Notes under the pieces: generated by a model | Seen by the model: the letters and a program-made list of their open reading frames with translations, nothing else | Database searches by the model: none | What the model was told of the DNA's origin: nothing | Made by a program: the position numbers and the translations under genes | NCBI GenBank assembly: GCA_021800255.1 | Contig: JAJYZC010000027.1 | Location: forward strand, 1 to 43,243 | Direction: 5' to 3' | Source: Acidobacteriota bacterium | GTDB lineage: Bacteria; Acidobacteriota; Terriglobia; Terriglobales; Acidobacteriaceae | Length of the DNA: 43,243 bases | Shown here: positions 16,404-24,190 of the stretch, in pieces | How positions within the stretch are numbered: position 1 is the first letter of the stretch | Layout: every line of letters starts with the position of its first letter

Positions 16404-16950
16404 GCGGTAGAGCAAATTCGTGGCCTACGGGGTTCTCCAATCCGTGCTGAGCAGTAAGCATTTTCGGAAAGACTGTAGACCGAAAGCATGTTGGAGTAGA
16501 AGATTCCAACTTCGCTGAAGTTGCAACCGGCGCTTGCTGTCTGACCGGCCTTTACGCTCTCCCTGGACCTGACTCAGATCAAAAAGAGCAAAACTCAGCT
16601 TTGCAATTCCGGCTAAGTGGAGGCGCAAGACCCTCGCCCCGGCGCCCGGTTCTTACCGCTGCCGGTGCGCGCCCATCTTCATTCTTTTCGCGGGGCATCC
16701 ATATTTCTCCCTCCGCACTCCTACTATCTAAGCAGGTTTCAAACCGGCGAGGGAATCGTCGCGCTCTTAGTGTTAGGACCTCGCCGCTGCGGCGGCCTTC
16801 GGGCCGCGATGCACCACCTTCCCCGCGAGCACCGCGGGCCAAAATCTGGAGACAACCTTTTCCTTGAACGATTTGTACTTGCAGCATTCGCTCAGATCGG
16901 AGGCTTCCATCCCCTCGCCTCAACACGGCGCTTCCCCTGCCGCCCGTGGG
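16404..16950. other. Intergenic region between response regulator and arylsulfotransferase gene
   Basis: These 547 nt carry a cluster of hairpins directly after the regulator (16462-16523) and otherwise no credible gene. The open frame of the next gene extends back to a TTG at 16864, but that stretch does not encode a plausible signal peptide. I see no TGGCAC-N5-TTGC sigma-54 site. Confidence 0.55.
16462..16523. other. Cluster of three hairpins, two mutually exclusive
   Basis: TTTCGG (16462-16467) pairs with CCGAAA (16480-16485). GTTGGA (16490-16495) pairs with TCCAAC (16505-16510). CAACTTC (16507-16513) pairs with GAAGTTG (16517-16523) around a GCT loop. The last two share CAAC at 16507-16510 and cannot form together. 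No T-run follows, so this is not a standard terminator. It may be a processing site, an operator array or a structured RNA. Confidence 0.45.
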
Positions 16951-18933
16951 ATGCGGCGCTCTACTGCGTTGCGAGCCGCCACGCTCTTCGGTCTGGCTGC
17001 CGCTCTTCTCCTGGCCGGCTGCAACGCCACCTTCCGCGACATTAACTCCACCACCGTCAGCAATCCCAATCCGCCCTCCACTCCGCCGCCCACCTCAGGC
17101 CAAAGCGGCTCGATCATGATCTCCCCAACATCTGTCGCCCTCGGGCTGGGCCAGAAGTTCCAGTTCACGGTATCGGGCGCCGGCGGCGGCAAAATCGAAT
17201 GGCTGGTGAACGGCGTTGTGGGCGGAAGCGCCTCCACCGGCGCCATCAATTCCACGGGAGACTACACCGCTCCGTCCACCCTGCCGCAGAGCGCTGACGT
17301 AACGGTTACCGTCGCCCTCACCGCCTCGCCCACGCAGAACTACGCCACGGCAGTCGTCTCCATCATCCTGCCTGCCCAGGTCCTCTGCCCCTCACCGCCC
17401 TTTCCGCCCAACAATCCCCAAGTCGCGCTCTACTCCCTATATCTGCCCGCTCCGGGCAAGGCATACGTGCAGTTCGGCCTGACCACCAGCTACGGCTTCA
17501 ACACCTGGCAGGTCCCTACGCCCTCGCCCAACGGCGGTAACATCCAGATTTATGTGGCCGGAATGCTCGCCGAGAGTACTTATCATATGCGCGCCCAGGT
17601 CCTCCTCGACGACGGCGCCGACTTTACCACTCCCGACCAGACCTGCACCTCGGGCCCGGCGCCTGCCACCTCGCCCGTCGAAGCCTCCACGGCCTCCGGA
17701 GCCACGCCTCAGCCCGGCATCGAGATGTGGAACACCATCTTTCCCAGCGGCGATGCCCAGGTCTTCGCCACCGACCTCAACGGCAACGTCATCTGGACCT
17801 ACAGCTATACGCACAGTTCGTCCGATCTCATCCAGGGTATTAAGCTGCTTCCCAACGGCAACCTGCTCATGGTCGTCTCCTATCTCTCCTCCCTGACCAA
17901 CGCCCCGACCACCCCCGAAACTTTCAACGAGATACGCGAAATCAATCTGGCCGGCGACACGGTCCGCGACCTCACCATGACCGAACTCAACCAAAAGCTC
18001 GCCGCCGGCAACTTCCGTGATGCCGAGGGCAATCTTTACCAGCTTGGCAGCTTCCACCACGACGTGCTGGCGCTGCCCAACGGGCACTTCGTCCTGCTGG
18101 CCACCTATTACCGCACATACGACAATCTCACCGGCTTCAGCGGCCCCGTGAAAGTGACCGGAGATGCTCTGGTGGATGTGGACCAGAACTTCAATCCCGA
18201 TTGGGTTTGGAATACCTTCGACCATCAAGACAAACTCCCTATCAACCGCCATCCCATGAACTTCAGCGCCAGTGACCCGGACTGGACCCACTCCAACGAC
18301 ATGTTGTATTCGAGCGACGATCAGAACCTGCTGCTCTCCATACGCCACCAGAATTGGATCATCAAGATCAACTTCCTCGGCGGTAAGGACGCGGGCGCCC
18401 CTACCGGCTCCGGCGACATCATGTGGCGCTTAGGGTATCAGGGCGATTTTCAACTGATCGACACCATCGATCCCACCGGCTCGAACGACCCTGCCAACTG
18501 GTTCTATGCCCAGCACGGCATGAACTATTTCACGCCCAACACCACCGGCGTCTTCAACATCGGAATGATGGATAACGGCAACGATCGCATCGTTCCCCCT
18601 TCCACCAGCTTCGGCAATTGCCCAGGCTACGCGCCGCCCACGGCCGACTGCTACTCCACCATGCCGGTGCTGCAAGTGAACGAAGAGAATATGACTGCGA
18701 CCATGGTCACACATTATGTTCTGCCCGACACCGATTACAGCTTCTTCGGCGGCAACGCCGAGCTGCTCGACAACAACGATATTCATGTCGATTTCTGCGC
18801 CGTGTCCCGCGGAGCCCTGGTCCGGGAGTTGAACCCGCAGGCGAATCAGATCATTTGGCAGGGATACACTCCCAAGGCCGCTCAGTTCAAGGCCTACCGG
18901 CTGCCCAGCCTCTACCCTGGCGTGCAGTGGTAA
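16951..18933 (+). CDS. Arylsulfotransferase-like (ASST) lipoprotein
   Basis: This is probably a surface or periplasmic lipoprotein that moves sulfate between phenolic compounds. ATG 16951 gives a lipoprotein signal with lipobox LAGC and Cys24. A Pro/Ser/Thr-rich linker (30-55), an Ig-like region (about 58-145) and a fibronectin-like part (about 155-230) precede an ASST-type beta-propeller (about 240-660). Residues matching the known E. coli AssT site can be proposed: His369/370 in SFHHDV, His447 in DWTHSN, Arg465 in SIRHQ and His522 in AQHGMN. The His-Arg spacing of 18 equals that in AssT. Two Cys (GNCPGY and ADCYS) could form a disulfide. There is no adjacent dsbA/dsbB-like pair. A 689-residue form from TTG 16864 is less likely. 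Confidence 0.75.
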   Translation: MRRSTALRAATLFGLAAALLLAGCNATFRDINSTTVSNPNPPSTPPPTSGQSGSIMISPTSVALGLGQKFQFTVSGAGGGKIEWLVNGVVGGSASTGAINSTGDYTAPSTLPQSADVTVTVALTASPTQNYATAVVSIILPAQVLCPSPPFPPNNPQVALYSLYLPAPGKAYVQFGLTTSYGFNTWQVPTPSPNGGNIQIYVAGMLAESTYHMRAQVLLDDGADFTTPDQTCTSGPAPATSPVEASTASGATPQPGIEMWNTIFPSGDAQVFATDLNGNVIWTYSYTHSSSDLIQGIKLLPNGNLLMVVSYLSSLTNAPTTPETFNEIREINLAGDTVRDLTMTELNQKLAAGNFRDAEGNLYQLGSFHHDVLALPNGHFVLLATYYRTYDNLTGFSGPVKVTGDALVDVDQNFNPDWVWNTFDHQDKLPINRHPMNFSASDPDWTHSNDMLYSSDDQNLLLSIRHQNWIIKINFLGGKDAGAPTGSGDIMWRLGYQGDFQLIDTIDPTGSNDPANWFYAQHGMNYFTPNTTGVFNIGMMDNGNDRIVPPSTSFGNCPGYAPPTADCYSTMPVLQVNEENMTATMVTHYVLPDTDYSFFGGNAELLDNNDIHVDFCAVSRGALVRELNPQANQIIWQGYTPKAAQFKAYRLPSLYPGVQW

Positions 18934-18965
18934 GCAATCGCAACAGCAGCGGCACGCTCTTCGGC

Positions 18966-18990
18966 GCCGCATGTTCTACGGCATTTTTTT
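18966..18990 (+). terminator. Weak terminator candidate after the ASST gene
   Basis: A GCCG/CGGC stem with a 9-nt loop is followed by ATTTTTTT, starting 32 nt after the stop codon. The T-run is good but the stem is only 4-5 bp. Confidence 0.4.
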
Positions 18991-19308
18991 GGAAATGGTG
19001 TAGTCCTGTTGAGATGGATTATGATATTGCCGCTCCTTGAGGTCGCGGCAGCTTGAATTTGTGCTTTTGGTCTACAGGATTTCCGAAAATGCAATAGAAG
19101 CCCCAAATGCCGCGCTCTTCGCTCTGCAAACCCTGCAAAAAACCGGCTCCCCGCCCTTTCGCCGCCTCCGCCGGGGATCGCGGTCAAAGAATGGGGAGCC
19201 GAATCGTGTATTGCGCCGGCCGCCGTATCTATCTGCGCCGGCCGGCGCTGCTGGGTGCCAGCCCTAGGTTTTTGACCGCATGAATTCGTCCCTTCGAGTT
19301 CGTGCTTT

Positions 19309-19332
19309 CCCAGCTCCCAAAGGGGACCTGGG
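19309..19332 (-). terminator. Hairpin just downstream of the sedolisin gene
   Basis: CCCAG and CTGGG arms plus an inner TCCC/GGGA stem, with one mismatch and a 4-nt loop, form a stable hairpin 37 nt after the sedolisin stop. No T-run follows on the minus strand, so it may stabilise the 3-prime end rather than terminate. Confidence 0.3.
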
Positions 19333-19368
19333 GCGCCGCAGGACGGTACAAATCAAGCGGTCAGATCC

Positions 19369-22300
19369 CTAGCTCGCCGGCGTGCCTGCCGCCGTTACGT
19401 TCAACGTGACGGTGGCCGTATGCGTCAGTGTTTCCGAGCCTAGGCTCACGGTAGCCATTACGCTCACCGTCGAGGTTCCAGCCGGTGTGCCCGCGCTCGA
19501 TATTGTGTATTGCTGCGGACCGCTGCTGCCGCAGCCGTTCATGCTCACCAACACGGCCAGCAGCGCCAGTCCCAGCATTGAGCCGAACAGCTTCCGCTTA
19601 CGCCAGGCCAAGGGAAGCCCCAGCGCCAGCAGTCCGGCCAGGCTCAGGGGAATGCCGCTGCCCCCGCCCAACGGCTTCCGGGGCCGCTTGAGCGCGGCCT
19701 TTTGCAGCGTCGGCCCGGTGGTGGTGATGGTCACCGTCGCTGTGCCGCTGCTGGTGCCGTTCGAGTTTTCTGTGGGCTGCATCGTGGTTGTGGAGAAGTT
19801 GCAGGCCGCTCCCGTGGGCAGCCCCGAGCAGCTCAGTTGCACACCCGCTCCCACGTTCAGATACTCCGTGCCTGAAAAGCTGAGCGTGATCGCCGTCGAG
19901 CTTTGCCCCGATGTCATGCTCACCGACGACGAGCTTGAGGAGAAGGTGAAGTCGCCGATATTGATCGTGACTCCTTGTGCAATTGAGGAGGCGTAGTTGG
20001 CGTCGCCGGAGTAGCTGGCGACAATCGCGTGTGTGCCGGCGGTCAGCGTATTGATGGTCAGCGTCGCCGTCCCGTTGGCTGCTAGAGGCTCCGTGCCCAG
20101 CACCGCTCCAGCGCCGTTGCTGGCCGAGGCGTCAGTGAAAGTGACTGTGCCAGTGGGCGCCGTGCCGCTTGAGTCGCCGGTCACTCCGGCCACAATGGTC
20201 ACGTTGGTTCCGGCCAGCGAGTCGTACGGCGCGGACATGATTTCTGTGGTGCTTGAGGCCTTTCCGCCCGCCGTCACATCCACCGCGCCGGAATAGTTGC
20301 TGTTATCGTTAGCGTCACCGCTATAAGTGGCCACCAGCGGGTATACGCCTGCGGTGGTGAACTTCACGGGAATCGTCGCATCGAAGGCTCCTTCGGAGTC
20401 AGGAGTAGACGCCAAGGTTGCGGTTCCCAGCGCAGTGGCGGGGCTCGTGCTTTCGTTCCACACCGTCACCGTGCCCGTAGCCGGAACGTCGGTCCCATAT
20501 ACGTTGAGCACGCTTACCAGCAGGTTCACCGTGGAATTCAGCGCCGGCGTGGTGTGGTCGGGAGTGAGCGAGACCAGGGGAGAGGATGTATCAACCAAGA
20601 TGGTTACCGGAGACGACGTGCTGGCTTGGAAGCTGGCGTTGGCGGGCGAGGCCGCTACGACGGCGTGTGTTCCCGCTCCCAGCGCGGTGGCCCCGCTCAG
20701 CGTCAGGTCTGCCGAGCCTTGGGAATTTAAAAAGGCAAAGCTCTCGCCGGTATCGGCCAGGCTTGCCGTCCCCAGCTTCGCTCCCGTGCTCGTATCGGTG
20801 AAGCTGTAGGTCCCCGGCACAGGATAGCCGGTGCCGCTGTTGGTTCCATAAGCCGCTGCGCCCACGGTAACCGGGTCACCGTAAGGGATCGCCACCTTGA
20901 CGCTGGCGCCAACCTCTGTTGTGGTTGGCTCCGCATTCACGGTGAGCGCGATGGCGTTGGAGGTCGCCGGCGCATAGTTCGTATCTCCGGCGTAGCGAGC
21001 AGTCAGCTTGTAGCTTCCACCCGGCAACTCCTGCTCGCTGGTCGGCCCGAACGAAAACGAGTCAGTCCCCGACGAACTGAGCGTGTCTTGCATGACGCCC
21101 TGCGTGCCCGCCATGTAAACCACGTTGCCCGAAGGAACCTTCGATCCATTGCCTGTCACGGTCAAATTGACAGTCAGTGCATCGCCGTGCGTAATGGTCG
21201 CCACCCCGCCGTCGCTCAAGGTCGCCGTGGCCGTCCCGCTGCCGGTCGGCGGCATCCAATCCGTAGCCAGATTGTTGATGTCTACCGAGCCCAGCCCCGT
21301 GGCCAGGTCATAGCCTGGAGTAGCCGTATACCCCACCAGTTGCCCATCCGGATCGGGAACCTTGGTGTTGCCTATCGTAATGTCGTGGAAGGGCGAGTTC
21401 GTCCCCGCCGCGAGCTGATAGTAGGTCGGGTTGGGATTCCCCGCTCCATTCACCAGCCCGTTCTTCTGGTTTACCAGCGCCTGGATGCCGGCCCAGACCT
21501 GATTTGAGATGGACGTGCCGATCACGCCCCCGGCATAGCCCTGCGCGCAGTCATAGCCAATATCCGATTCGCAGGTCATATACGCCAGATTGTCGCCCGC
21601 CAGCAGCGAAACATCCGGCACATCCCGCGCTCCGTCAGCCGGAACTCCCGGCCCCGCCTGCCAAGCCGGTTTACCCCAATCGACCGAGGGCCCTCCGCCG
21701 CCGGCTAGCGGCCGGCCATCGTAAGGATTCTGGTAATCGTTCCACGTGCTCTCTGGAATGTAGCCCGTGGCGGCGCCGTTAGGAAAGTAGACGCTCGGAT
21801 CGGGCATGATGAACTCGGTCCCGCCCACCGACACGTTCCACGGCGAGTCGCCGATGCCGTTCACACCGTAGCCTGCGGATATACCCAGGAATTGGCAGGC
21901 GTCGCCGCCATTGTCGCCCGCGGAGACAAATTGGCTGATCCCTTCCGCTGCGCCCTGCTCGTAGAGGAGGCCGAACAAATAGGTTCCTTCCGATAGGTCG
22001 TTATAGGTTTCGCAACCCCCATAGCTCATCGCCGTAATCTGCGAAACATCGTAGTCCACGGCGTACATCGCGGAGTAATCGATGCCCTGCACAAATTCGG
22101 TGCTGGCGCTCACGATCACGTTCAGCGTGGCGTCGGGATCGACCGCCCCGGACCACTCCGCGTCGGAGACGGCCTCAAACTCATCTCCCGTGTAGGCAAG
22201 CAGCCCAGGGTCCGTCCCGTTCACGATCACGTTCAGGTTCGCCGCCGGCAGCCCCGTCGCGGTCCTGAAGTCCGCCACGTCCTGGGGATTGATGTTGCTC

Positions 22301-23052
22301 TCCTCAATCAGCGCGATCGACTCGCCCTGTCCCTCGATACTGGCCTTTTGGAGCGGCGTGGCGTCGTAGATGGCGTCCACGTCGGCTGGGCCTGTCAAAA
22401 GCCCGGTGGCCAGCTCGATCTTCGGGGTCGCCGCCGGATGGATAGTGGGCGTGAATTCCTCGCTGTTGAAAGAGCTCAAGCTCGCGACTCCCCTTACGTC
22501 CGGCGCCAGCGCCGTGGGAATGCTCGCCGCCGTGGCGTTGGCGATGTACGTCTTGCCGCTCACCTTGAAATTGTCCATCTGCGTCTGAAACGCCGCGTCG
22601 ACCTGCGCGCTGGTCCCCGTGAAGATCAGATACTGGCGCCCGTTCGGCGGCTGCTCCACTGAGAAGCCCTCGGACTTCAGCCAGCCCTCGATCTTGGCCA
22701 TGTCGTCGTCGCTGGGGCCGAACTGTTGCCCAAACTCCGCCGGCGTCAGCCACTTGTGATACTCCGCCGACTTCGGGTCCTGCTGTTCCTCCAGTAGCTG
22801 CTTCAAAGCAGTCTCCTGCTGCGGACTGCGCTGCAACACCAGCACCAGACGGTGAAATACCCTGCTTCCTTCGACGTGGCCTATGTCGTTTTGCTTGGTG
22901 GCCAGCGGATTTACCGCGTTAGTCATCGTGCGCTGCGAAGGCACAATGGCGGAGACGATCCGATCCGCAGGCGCGCTTTGCGCTGCGCACACGGCGCTTA
23001 ACGATAAGGCAGCCATAGCCACAAACGGGATTACGCAATTTCGTACTTGCAT
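19369..23052 (-). CDS. Secreted sedolisin (S53) protease with Ig-like repeats and C-terminal hydrophobic tail
   Basis: This 1,227-residue serine-carboxyl peptidase of the kumamolisin type is active at acidic pH in known members. It has a signal peptide (1-24, ending AVCAAQS), a pro-kumamolisin domain (about 45-190) and a catalytic domain (about 215-600). Catalytic Glu293 and Asp297 (EAVSD), oxyanion Asp380 (SAGDNGG) and Ser514 (GTSISNQVWAG) are all present, followed by the Ca-binding GYDLATGLGS region. Next come several bacterial Ig-like repeats of about 95 residues (610-1130). The tail has a hydrophobic helix, then WRKRK, then a second hydrophobic stretch ending in MNGCGSS. Met 23052 is chosen because AAGGAGG lies 6 nt upstream; a GTG at 23070 is rejected. 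Confidence 0.92.
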   Translation of the reverse strand: MQVRNCVIPFVAMAALSLSAVCAAQSAPADRIVSAIVPSQRTMTNAVNPLATKQNDIGHVEGSRVFHRLVLVLQRSPQQETALKQLLEEQQDPKSAEYHKWLTPAEFGQQFGPSDDDMAKIEGWLKSEGFSVEQPPNGRQYLIFTGTSAQVDAAFQTQMDNFKVSGKTYIANATAASIPTALAPDVRGVASLSSFNSEEFTPTIHPAATPKIELATGLLTGPADVDAIYDATPLQKASIEGQGESIALIEESNINPQDVADFRTATGLPAANLNVIVNGTDPGLLAYTGDEFEAVSDAEWSGAVDPDATLNVIVSASTEFVQGIDYSAMYAVDYDVSQITAMSYGGCETYNDLSEGTYLFGLLYEQGAAEGISQFVSAGDNGGDACQFLGISAGYGVNGIGDSPWNVSVGGTEFIMPDPSVYFPNGAATGYIPESTWNDYQNPYDGRPLAGGGGPSVDWGKPAWQAGPGVPADGARDVPDVSLLAGDNLAYMTCESDIGYDCAQGYAGGVIGTSISNQVWAGIQALVNQKNGLVNGAGNPNPTYYQLAAGTNSPFHDITIGNTKVPDPDGQLVGYTATPGYDLATGLGSVDINNLATDWMPPTGSGTATATLSDGGVATITHGDALTVNLTVTGNGSKVPSGNVVYMAGTQGVMQDTLSSSGTDSFSFGPTSEQELPGGSYKLTARYAGDTNYAPATSNAIALTVNAEPTTTEVGASVKVAIPYGDPVTVGAAAYGTNSGTGYPVPGTYSFTDTSTGAKLGTASLADTGESFAFLNSQGSADLTLSGATALGAGTHAVVAASPANASFQASTSSPVTILVDTSSPLVSLTPDHTTPALNSTVNLLVSVLNVYGTDVPATGTVTVWNESTSPATALGTATLASTPDSEGAFDATIPVKFTTAGVYPLVATYSGDANDNSNYSGAVDVTAGGKASSTTEIMSAPYDSLAGTNVTIVAGVTGDSSGTAPTGTVTFTDASASNGAGAVLGTEPLAANGTATLTINTLTAGTHAIVASYSGDANYASSIAQGVTINIGDFTFSSSSSSVSMTSGQSSTAITLSFSGTEYLNVGAGVQLSCSGLPTGAACNFSTTTMQPTENSNGTSSGTATVTITTTGPTLQKAALKRPRKPLGGGSGIPLSLAGLLALGLPLAWRKRKLFGSMLGLALLAVLVSMNGCGSSGPQQYTISSAGTPAGTSTVSVMATVSLGSETLTHTATVTLNVTAAGTPAS

Positions 23053-23127
23053 GAAAACCTCCTTACTCACTTGAAGCCGCTAAGATTGATTGAATGTTGA
23101 CCGAGTGTCCGCTGAGAACGGTTCGTC

Positions 23128-23155
23128 CTGGGGCGTGTTAAAAAAACCATTTCCG
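23128..23155 (+). repeat. Left imperfect terminal inverted repeat of IS remnant
   Basis: Position-by-position comparison with the reverse complement of 23603-23630 gives 18 matches in 28, including CT-GGG, GTT and AAC. The divergence fits an old, inactive element. Confidence 0.5.
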
Positions 23156-23545
23156 CGGCGTGATCCAGAAGCACCCAAGATGAAAAAGGCCAGGTAAACG
23201 GTAAGCAGATGTTCGTGACAAACCAGTGCGCAGCGGAACTGACCGAACCGGGCATTGGCGCGTTCGATCTTTCAGCGCCGTTTATACCGCCGCAACTTCC
23301 GGCCGTCTTCATACCGTCTCTCCTTGTTGTTCTTCCTGTAGGGAGAAACCAGTTCCCTGCCTAGTTGCTTCCATCGCTCCCGCAGCGGGCCGGAATCGCA
23401 GCCGCGGCCGGCAACTGCTTGTTTTGACTTCTGCCGCAGCCGTCCTTAGCGCCCGAGGACGGCCTCGCCTATCCTGGCGCCGCTTGGTTACCGGCAACAA
23501 TGGGCCGATCAACCCACACGGCTCATCCGCCAACAGCTACCGCGT
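23155..23545 (-). pseudogene. IS5-type transposase remnant
   Basis: The N-terminal piece reads ADEPCGLIGPLLPVTKRR and then DRRGRPR, matching the DEQWALIxPLLP start of IS5-type transposases. After a deletion and frame change the protein resumes with VAGRGCDSGPLRER (normally ADRGYDS). It then continues through YEDGRKLRRYKRR, an in-frame TGA where Trp is expected, KIERANARFGQFR and HEHLLTVYLAFF. The TGA, the frame change, the missing catalytic core and the Asp-to-Gly change at the second DDE residue make it non-functional. Family membership comes from these conserved segments, which I recognise from the group. Confidence 0.75.
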
Positions 23546-23602
23546 TCTGACGGCAGATGCGCAACACTCCGCGCTGCTCATGCGTCAATACTTACCTTGA
23601 GG

Positions 23603-23630
23603 CCGAATCAGTTCTTGAAACGCACCCTAG
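23603..23630 (-). repeat. Right imperfect terminal inverted repeat of IS remnant
   Basis: This is the partner of the repeat at 23128-23155. Read on the minus strand it starts CTAGGGTGCGTTTCAAG. Confidence 0.5.
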
Positions 23631-23982
23631 AAACTAACTTCAGGAAAGTTGCTCTCGAATGAGGAAACCGTGGTAAGCGAATGGTAGCCACCGTCACCCC
23701 CCTTGTCAAGGGCATCCCAAGGGCAACAAAAACATGGGAGCACGCCAGGCGGTGGTTTTCACTCTTTGCGGCAGAATTCCTATGCTTCTTCATGGGCCGA
23801 TCTTCCTCAGCCACTGGGATTGCACCTCGTGAGTGCATTGATCGCCCGGCAACTTAACGCCGGTCCGCGACCGGCGGGACCGACCTTCTTATTCCACCTT
23901 CCGGGTGGAGCGAACCAGTTCCAGGGTGGGTCTATCTCCCCCTGAAAAACACCGGCTTGTCACGGCCACGAAGTATTTTTGT

Positions 23983-24011
23983 TTGCAATCCTCGATCGAA
24001 GAATCTATATT
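23983..24011 (+). promoter_or_regulatory. Sigma-70 promoter of the glycoside hydrolase cluster
   Basis: TTGCAA (23983-23988), an exact 17-nt spacer and TATATT (24006-24011) match the consensus at 4 of 6 and 5 of 6. The spacer contains the palindrome TCGATCGA, a possible operator. The start would be near 24018, giving a leader of about 170 nt before the first gene. Confidence 0.6.
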
Positions 24012-24190
24012 GTGCGTGAAAAGCCGGCTGGCGCCGCCGCGTCCGGTTCACACAGAACCGCTCAAGTTCCACCTGAAGCGAACAGCATCATCCGCGGCTG
24101 CAAGCGCAGAGCAGTGCAAGCCATTGAAGGCGCCGCCGATGCGACTCTGAGGGTTCGCTGCTTAATCACCGGCCCGGAGGAGAGCGGCAG

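Larger units (their letters stand above)
18934..19368. other. Convergent intergenic region
   Basis: These 435 nt lie between two convergent genes. They hold a weak plus-strand terminator (18966-18990), a perfect 14-bp palindrome GCGCCGGCCGGCGC (19235-19248) preceded by a direct copy of GCGCCGGCC (19213-19221), and a strong hairpin near the sedolisin stop (19309-19332). I see no gene. Confidence 0.55.
23128..23630 (-). mobile_element. Decayed, internally deleted IS5-family insertion element
   Basis: The element is about 500 bp and bounded by imperfect inverted repeats. Between them the minus strand carries the two ends of an IS5-type transposase with the middle missing. A full IS5-family element of this type is about 800-1,300 bp, so more than a third has been lost. 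No clean target duplication is visible; CTAG at the right edge faces CTGG at the left. Confidence 0.65.
23053..24190. other. 1.1 kb intergenic region with IS remnant and GH-cluster promoter
   Basis: The first part (23128-23630) is a decayed IS5-type element. The second contains small palindromes, CCCTTG-T-CAAGGG (23700-23712) and CGCCGGTC-CGC-GACCGGCG (23858-23876), and then the promoter of the glycoside hydrolase cluster (23983-24011) with a leader of about 170 nt. No intact gene is present. Confidence 0.65.

Noticed and set aside
19235-19248. 14-bp palindrome GCGCCGGCCGGCGC as a terminator
   Set aside because: There is no loop and no T-run directly after it; in GC-rich DNA it may be chance.
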